DNA of 36,448 bases from an uncultured Clostridium sp. GTDB taxonomy: Bacteria > Bacillota > Clostridia > TANB77 > CAG-508. Below, in pieces: positions 32,312-36,448 of the stretch. Position numbers and translations under genes: made by a program. The stretch is taken from assembly GCA_900555075.1 (NCBI GenBank), contig USJO01000009.1, positions 1 to 36,448 of the forward strand, in the 5' to 3' direction. The stretch's first letter is position 1, and each line of letters starts with the position of its first letter. The notes under the pieces were generated by a model. It was not told where the DNA came from. It did no database searches and saw only the letters and a list, made by a program, of their open reading frames with translations.

Positions 32312-33955
32312 ATGAATATTACTTTTTTAGGAGCAACAAAAACAGTTACAGGTTCAAACTTTTTGCTAGAAGGTGCTGGCAAGAAAATAATAGTAGATTG
32401 TGGACTATATCAAGGTAAAGCCAAAGAGGAAAGAGAAAATTATTCAGATTTTTTATTTGATATAAATGAAATAGACTTTATGCTACTTACACACGCACAT
32501 ATAGACCATTCAGGAAGAATACCAAAGCTATATGTAGATGGATATCGTGGACCAATTATTGCAACAAAAGCTACCTGCGATTTGTGTTCAATAATGCTTC
32601 CAGATAGTGGACATATACAAGAAATGGAAAACGTGTGGCAAAACAAGAAAAGAGCAAGAGTAGGGAAGCCAGAACTTCCACCATTATATACTGCACAAGA
32701 TGCAATAGATTGTTTAAAGTTATTCAAACCAACTTCATATGATGAAATTATTGAACTAGATGAAAATATAAGCATAAGATTTAATGATGCAGGACATATG
32801 TTAGGGTCAAGTATAATAGAAGTATGGGTAAAAGAAAATGGAGAAACAAAAAAGATAGTATTTACAGGAGACCTTGGAAACAATGATATTCCACTATTAG
32901 ATTCTCCAACAATGATAGACAATGCAGATTATTTGGTAATGGAATCAACATATGGTAACAGACTTCATAATAGAAATGATGATAAGGCAGAAATGTTTCT
33001 AGATATAGTTTCAGAGACACTAGATAAAGGAGGAAATGTAATAATACCATCGTTTGCAGTAGGAAGAACACAAGAAATATTATATGAAATAAACAAACTA
33101 AAAGAACAAAGAACAGACGAAGAATTCTTAAAGAAATATGAAACCTTAATGAAAGCTACAGTATATGTAGATAGCCCGCTAGCAATATCAGCAACTGAGG
33201 TATTTAAACAAAATATGAATTTATTTGAAGAAGAAGTAAGAAATGAAATAGAGAATGGAGACAACCCATTGGAATTTCCAGGACTTAAATTTACACAAAC
33301 AGCAGAAGAATCAAAGGCTTTAAATGATGATCCACGTCCACACATCATAATATCAGCAAGTGGTATGTGCGAAGTAGGACGTATAAAACATCATCTAAAA
33401 CATAACCTATGGAATCCAAACAACACAATAATATTTGTTGGATACCAAGCACCAGGAACATTAGGAGCAAAAATAGTATCAGGAGAGAAAAAAGTAAAAA
33501 TATTTGGAGAAGAAATAGCTGTAAATGCTAGAATAGAATATATAGAAGGATATTCAGGACACGCAGACCAAGAGTGGCTTTTAAATTTTGTCTATTCATT
33601 TATAACAAAACCAAAAAACATCTTCCTAGTACATGGAGAACCAGAGGCCCAAAGGGTATTAAAAGAAAAATTAATAGAAACAACCAAAATACCGGTAACA
33701 ATACCAGACTATGGAGAAAACTATGAATTAACAGATAGAATAAAAGTAGTATCAAAAGTTGAACCAAAGGATCAATATAAATATTTAAGACTAGAAGTAA
33801 TGGATAGACTATCAACTTTAAAAGAAGAATTAGAAGATATGTCTAAGATGATAAAAGAAGATATATCTGATGAAGATAAAAAAGATGAAGAAATAGCTGA
33901 AATTAACAATAAAATAAAAGAACTTGAACAGCAGATTGTAAAAATAATTTCATAA
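32312..33955 (+). CDS. Beta-CASP metallo-beta-lactamase fold hydrolase (RNase J/CPSF-73-like)
   Basis: 547 residues. The family includes RNA endo/exonucleases related to eukaryotic CPSF-73 (Ysh1). Metal site LLTHAHIDHSGRIPKLY (HxHxDH) lies near residue 55, a later His in NDAGHMLGSS, then the Asp in FTGDLGN. The beta-CASP part has ESTYGNRLH, VIIPSFAVGRTQEILY, ISASGMCEVGRIKHHL and YSGHADQEWL. The C-terminus is an acidic helical tail. ATG 32312 is preferred over 32294 because GAAAGGA sits upstream and ATG 32294 overlaps the previous stop. RNA is the likely substrate by family; a specific target is not known. Confidence 0.92.
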   Translation: MNITFLGATKTVTGSNFLLEGAGKKIIVDCGLYQGKAKEERENYSDFLFDINEIDFMLLTHAHIDHSGRIPKLYVDGYRGPIIATKATCDLCSIMLPDSGHIQEMENVWQNKKRARVGKPELPPLYTAQDAIDCLKLFKPTSYDEIIELDENISIRFNDAGHMLGSSIIEVWVKENGETKKIVFTGDLGNNDIPLLDSPTMIDNADYLVMESTYGNRLHNRNDDKAEMFLDIVSETLDKGGNVIIPSFAVGRTQEILYEINKLKEQRTDEEFLKKYETLMKATVYVDSPLAISATEVFKQNMNLFEEEVRNEIENGDNPLEFPGLKFTQTAEESKALNDDPRPHIIISASGMCEVGRIKHHLKHNLWNPNNTIIFVGYQAPGTLGAKIVSGEKKVKIFGEEIAVNARIEYIEGYSGHADQEWLLNFVYSFITKPKNIFLVHGEPEAQRVLKEKLIETTKIPVTIPDYGENYELTDRIKVVSKVEPKDQYKYLRLEVMDRLSTLKEELEDMSKMIKEDISDEDKKDEEIAEINNKIKELEQQIVKIIS

Positions 33956-33969
33956 AGGAGAACTCTACA

Positions 33970-35868
33970 ATGGAAAAATATTTTAATGATGCAATAATCG
34001 GAAATCAAAATATAATAGCAAGCTTTACAAAACATGGAGAAATGATAAGATTACTTTATCCAAATAGAGACTATAAGCAAATGGTAGACTTCTTCCATAT
34101 CGGACTAAAAATAAACGATTCAGGGATAGTATATCTACATCAAGACATAAACAATGTATATTCACAATACTATGAAGAAGAAACAAACATACTCAAAACA
34201 GAAATACTAAACACATATTTTAATTTAAAAATAATGCAAACAGACTATGCATCAATAAAAGAAAACATTATTATTAGAAAATACAAATTTATAAATGAAA
34301 ACACAATTGACTTAAAACTAAACTTTCTAGTACACTCCGGACTAATTTCCTTACCAGAAAATAGAGTAAGTGGAATGTGCAAAAACGATGCATTAATGCA
34401 ATACAACTATGAATACACATTATGTACATTCTCAAAGGAAAAGTTATTAAGTTCACAAATAAATAATACCCAAGCAAACATTCTAGAAGGAAAAATTGGG
34501 GATAAAGATTACATTGGAATGTCGGAAGATTCAAGTATCAGCTACGATTTAGGCACTTTAAAACCAAATGAAACACGAGAGTTTGAGCTATACATCTATA
34601 TAGAAGAAAGTAAGAATGGACTAGATAACTTAGAAAAAACAATAGACAGAATAAGAAAAATAGACTTTAAAACAGAATATGAGGCGGTAAAAAAATATTG
34701 GAGGAAATATGTAAAAGATCATAACGGAATAGAGCTAGACTTATCGGAAACTCCAAAGAACAGAAAAATAAAGCAAATTTATATAAGAACAATACTTCTA
34801 TATTCTTTATTAATAAATAGTGAAACGGGAGGAATCTCAGCAGCAATAGAGGTAGACGAAAAGTTGAACCAATGTGGTGGATATAACTATTGTTGGCCAA
34901 GAGATGCAGTCTTTATTACAAATGCAATGGACATATTAAAAATGAAAAAAGAAGTAGAAAAATTCTATAAAATTTTCTGCAAAAATACACAAAGCAGAAA
35001 TGGAATGTGGGAGCAACGCTTCTTTACAGATGGAAGACTAGCACCATGTTGGGGATACCAAATAGATGAAACAGCCTCAGTTATATTTGGAGTATATAAT
35101 CACCACAAAGTAACAGAAGATAAAAAGTTTTTAAAAGACAACTTAAAAATGTGCGAAAAAGCTATAACCTTTTTAAAAAAATATGTAAATGACATATTCG
35201 AAAAAACAAATAAATGTGGAATAGGCTATGATTTGTGGGAAATGCATGAAGGAGTGAGCTTATACTCAATAGCAAGCATATTTGCAAGCTTCGATACAAT
35301 GATAAAAATTTACGAAAAATTAAAAGAAGAGTTTACAAAAAACAGAGTAAAACAAGAAAACGTAAACAAAGAAAAAGAAGAACTAAGAAAACTAAATGTA
35401 AAACTAAAAGAATTCATACTAACAAACTTCTATGACGAAACAAAAAAAAGCTTTGTAAGAAACTTAGAAGATAGAAACATAGACATAAGCATTTTAGGAA
35501 CAGTGATTCCATTTGCAATATTCACACCAAAAGAGAAAAAAATACTAAATACAGTAGAAAGAATAAATATGACGTTAAGAACATATACCGGAGGATATAA
35601 AAGATTCGAAGGAGACCATTATAGAAAAGGAAACCCTTGGATAATAGCTACACTATGGATGGCAGATTACTATTTAGAAAATGGAGAAAAGCAAAAGGCC
35701 AAAGAATGTTTTGACTTTGTAATCAAAACAAGTACAAAGCACGGCTTCCTAGCAGAGCAAATAAACAACAGCACAATGCAACCAGATTGGGTAATAGGCT
35801 TAGGTTGGTCACATGCAATGTTTATAGAAACACTAAAGAAAATGATAGAAAAAGGAATAATAAGATAA
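33970..35868 (+). CDS. Glycoside hydrolase family 15-type enzyme (glucoamylase/trehalase-like)
   Basis: 632 residues. The N-terminal beta-sandwich domain (about 1-250) is followed by an (alpha/alpha)6 catalytic barrel. Recognisable GH15 stretches are GGYNYCWPRDAVFITNAMD near residue 305, MWEQRFFTDGRLAPCWGYQ with QIDETASVIF, CGIGYDLWEMHEGVSLYSIA with the catalytic-region Glu, and DHYRKGNPWIIATLWMADYY, VIGLGWSHAMFI at the end. No signal peptide, so the enzyme acts in the cytoplasm, probably on glycogen, malto-oligosaccharides or a trehalose-like substrate. AAAGGAG precedes the ATG. It is 14 bases after the MBL gene. Confidence 0.88.
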   Translation: MEKYFNDAIIGNQNIIASFTKHGEMIRLLYPNRDYKQMVDFFHIGLKINDSGIVYLHQDINNVYSQYYEEETNILKTEILNTYFNLKIMQTDYASIKENIIIRKYKFINENTIDLKLNFLVHSGLISLPENRVSGMCKNDALMQYNYEYTLCTFSKEKLLSSQINNTQANILEGKIGDKDYIGMSEDSSISYDLGTLKPNETREFELYIYIEESKNGLDNLEKTIDRIRKIDFKTEYEAVKKYWRKYVKDHNGIELDLSETPKNRKIKQIYIRTILLYSLLINSETGGISAAIEVDEKLNQCGGYNYCWPRDAVFITNAMDILKMKKEVEKFYKIFCKNTQSRNGMWEQRFFTDGRLAPCWGYQIDETASVIFGVYNHHKVTEDKKFLKDNLKMCEKAITFLKKYVNDIFEKTNKCGIGYDLWEMHEGVSLYSIASIFASFDTMIKIYEKLKEEFTKNRVKQENVNKEKEELRKLNVKLKEFILTNFYDETKKSFVRNLEDRNIDISILGTVIPFAIFTPKEKKILNTVERINMTLRTYTGGYKRFEGDHYRKGNPWIIATLWMADYYLENGEKQKAKECFDFVIKTSTKHGFLAEQINNSTMQPDWVIGLGWSHAMFIETLKKMIEKGIIR

Positions 35869-35918
35869 ACTAAGTAATTCAAGAAGGGTTACTTGAGAAA
35901 ACTAGAGATAGATAAAGT

Positions 35919-35937
35919 TTGGAGATTTTTTCTCCAA
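35919..35937 (+). terminator. Weak hairpin after the GH15 gene
   Basis: TTGGAGA pairs with TCTCCAA across five T, with no T-run after it. A second short stem AAGTAA/TTACTT lies just after the stop codon. It may end the transcript, but support is weak. Confidence 0.35.
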
Positions 35938-35995
35938 TATAGGTTTACAATAGATATAACACACTAAATGTAGGAAATAAAAAAATAAAAAGTGA

Positions 35996-36025
35996 TTGAC
36001 AAAGCAAGAAAAAATGATATATACT
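35996..36025 (+). promoter_or_regulatory. Strong sigma-A promoter of the mini-ORF unit
   Basis: TTGACA (35996-36001), 18 bases, TATACT (36020-36025). Predicted start is near 36032. Confidence 0.75.
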
Positions 36026-36077
36026 AAAAATATAAGAACAAATATTGGTTATTTGATGAGTAACAAAGGAGGAGAAT

Positions 36078-36152
36078 ATGAATAAAGCAGAAGCTGAAAC
36101 CCTTGGGGCTGTACACACACACACACACACACACACACATTATGTTTATTAG
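36078..36152 (+). CDS. Mini-ORF with a His-Thr microsatellite
   Basis: AAAGGAGGAG precedes an ATG at 36078. The ORF encodes 24 residues: MNKAEAETLGAV, then alternating His and Thr from an (AC)13 repeat, then HYVY and stop. Losing one AC unit would lengthen the product by reading into LCLLEDKISISTYA and stopping in the terminator at about 36211, while gaining one unit gives a short alternative end. It may be a leader peptide, a phase-variable microprotein, or non-functional. Confidence 0.4.
   Translation: MNKAEAETLGAVHTHTHTHTHYVY
36113..36139 (+). repeat. (AC)13 dinucleotide microsatellite
   Basis: Twenty-seven bases of uninterrupted AC repeat lie inside the mini-ORF. Long dinucleotide tracts are uncommon in bacterial genomes and mutate by slippage. 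Confidence 0.95.
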
Positions 36153-36163
36153 AAGATAAAATA

Positions 36164-36226
36164 AGCATATCTACATATGCTTTATTAAACATATATATAA
36201 GAGATGGATAAAGTCCGTCTCTTTTT
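36164..36226 (+). terminator. Two hairpins ending in an intrinsic terminator after the mini-ORF
   Basis: AGCATAT/ATATGCT (about 36164-36181) is followed by AGAGATGGA/TCCGTCTCT (36200-36208, 36214-36222, one G-U) and five T (36222-36226). The order promoter, mini-ORF, hairpin, terminator resembles an attenuator, or a short independent transcript of about 195 nt. Confidence 0.75.
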
Positions 36227-36278
36227 GTTTTGTGTAAAAAAGTTAGAAATTAATTTAATAATATTAAATTAAAAGTCA

Positions 36279-36423
36279 AGTTACTACTGTAGAGTCCGCC
36301 AAATCTCGTCGGAGCTTTTGCATTTATTTAAAATCGAACCCACGATGGATACGCCTAACGAAGATATTCGGGGGTCTTCGATTTTCTCTAAATACAAAAC
36401 TCCTGCGTTTGGCTAGTTACTAC
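36279..36423 (+). repeat. Intergenic palindromic repeat, copy 3, bounded by AGTTACTAC
   Basis: The left half (from 36289) and the reverse complement of the right half match over about 50 bases with small gaps (shared GCCAAA, GGAG, TTTTG, ATTTA, AAAATCGAA). AGTTACTAC occurs at both ends (36279-36287, 36415-36423) as a direct repeat. The block 36388-36413 is shared with the element at 19551. The remaining bases to the window end hold nothing I recognise. Confidence 0.65.
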
Positions 36424-36448
36424 AAGCAATTATATATTTATTTCGAAA

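Noticed and set aside
36252..36272. Perfect palindrome TAATTTAAT/ATTAAATTA as an operator
   Set aside because: It is only A and T in a low-complexity stretch with no gene start nearby in the window.

Overview
The window is AT-rich, gene-dense DNA of a Gram-positive clostridial (Firmicutes) bacterium, probably an uncultured gut-type Clostridia lineage. The evidence is strong A-ending codon bias, AGGAGG-type ribosome binding sites, TTGACA/TATAAT promoters, a MraZ-led division cluster, an Asp23-AmaP-DUF2273-NusB cluster and a SleB-type spore cortex hydrolase. Nearly everything is chromosomal housekeeping. No phage, IS element or CRISPR array was seen.

Layout. 1-600: 3' end of a surface-protein gene with a C-terminal block of unusual codon use, then a long hairpin and a decayed fragment. 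822-10542: small membrane protein, addA, priA (needs two +1 frameshifts), def, fmt, pncC/cinA-C, murD and a small basic protein. 10565-11040: tRNA-Leu(CAA) followed by two 175-bp tandem units that each carry a copy of the tRNA 3' end. 11046-11450: an orphan minus-strand gene of foreign-looking composition. 11594-15899: mraZ (with MraZ boxes), rsmH, ftsL and a SpoVD/FtsI-type PBP. 15988-19552: pheS and pheT. 19759-22685: asp23, amaP, DUF2273, nusB, xseA. 22750-25327: membrane protein, xseB, sleB-like hydrolase, and mreB (needs one +1 frameshift). 25429-25820: candidate small RNA and a small membrane protein. Minus strand 25860-29840: tsaE, tsaB, rimI and a Lon-family protease. 30036-35868: M50 protease, coiled-coil protein of unknown function, beta-CASP metallo-hydrolase and GH15-type glycosidase. 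35996-36226: short transcription unit whose mini-ORF contains an (AC)13 microsatellite.

Most notable signal: priA is interrupted twice and mreB once, always in the same way. A zero-frame CGG codon appears, and the conserved protein continues in the +1 frame by skipping the C and reading the following GGA as glycine. Reading every CGG trinucleotide in the window against the gene frames, I found CGG in frame only at these three sites and once more, in the foreign-looking gene at 11046-11450. This fits +1 frameshifting, or quadruplet CGGA decoding, at a codon the organism otherwise avoids. Assembly error must be excluded first.

Other leads: Shine-Dalgarno sequences buried in terminator-like hairpins before priA, the PBP gene and sleB; a family of long palindromic intergenic repeats around pheT and at the right end; a DGR-like variable region at the left edge; and a promoter-to-terminator small RNA near 25.5 kb.
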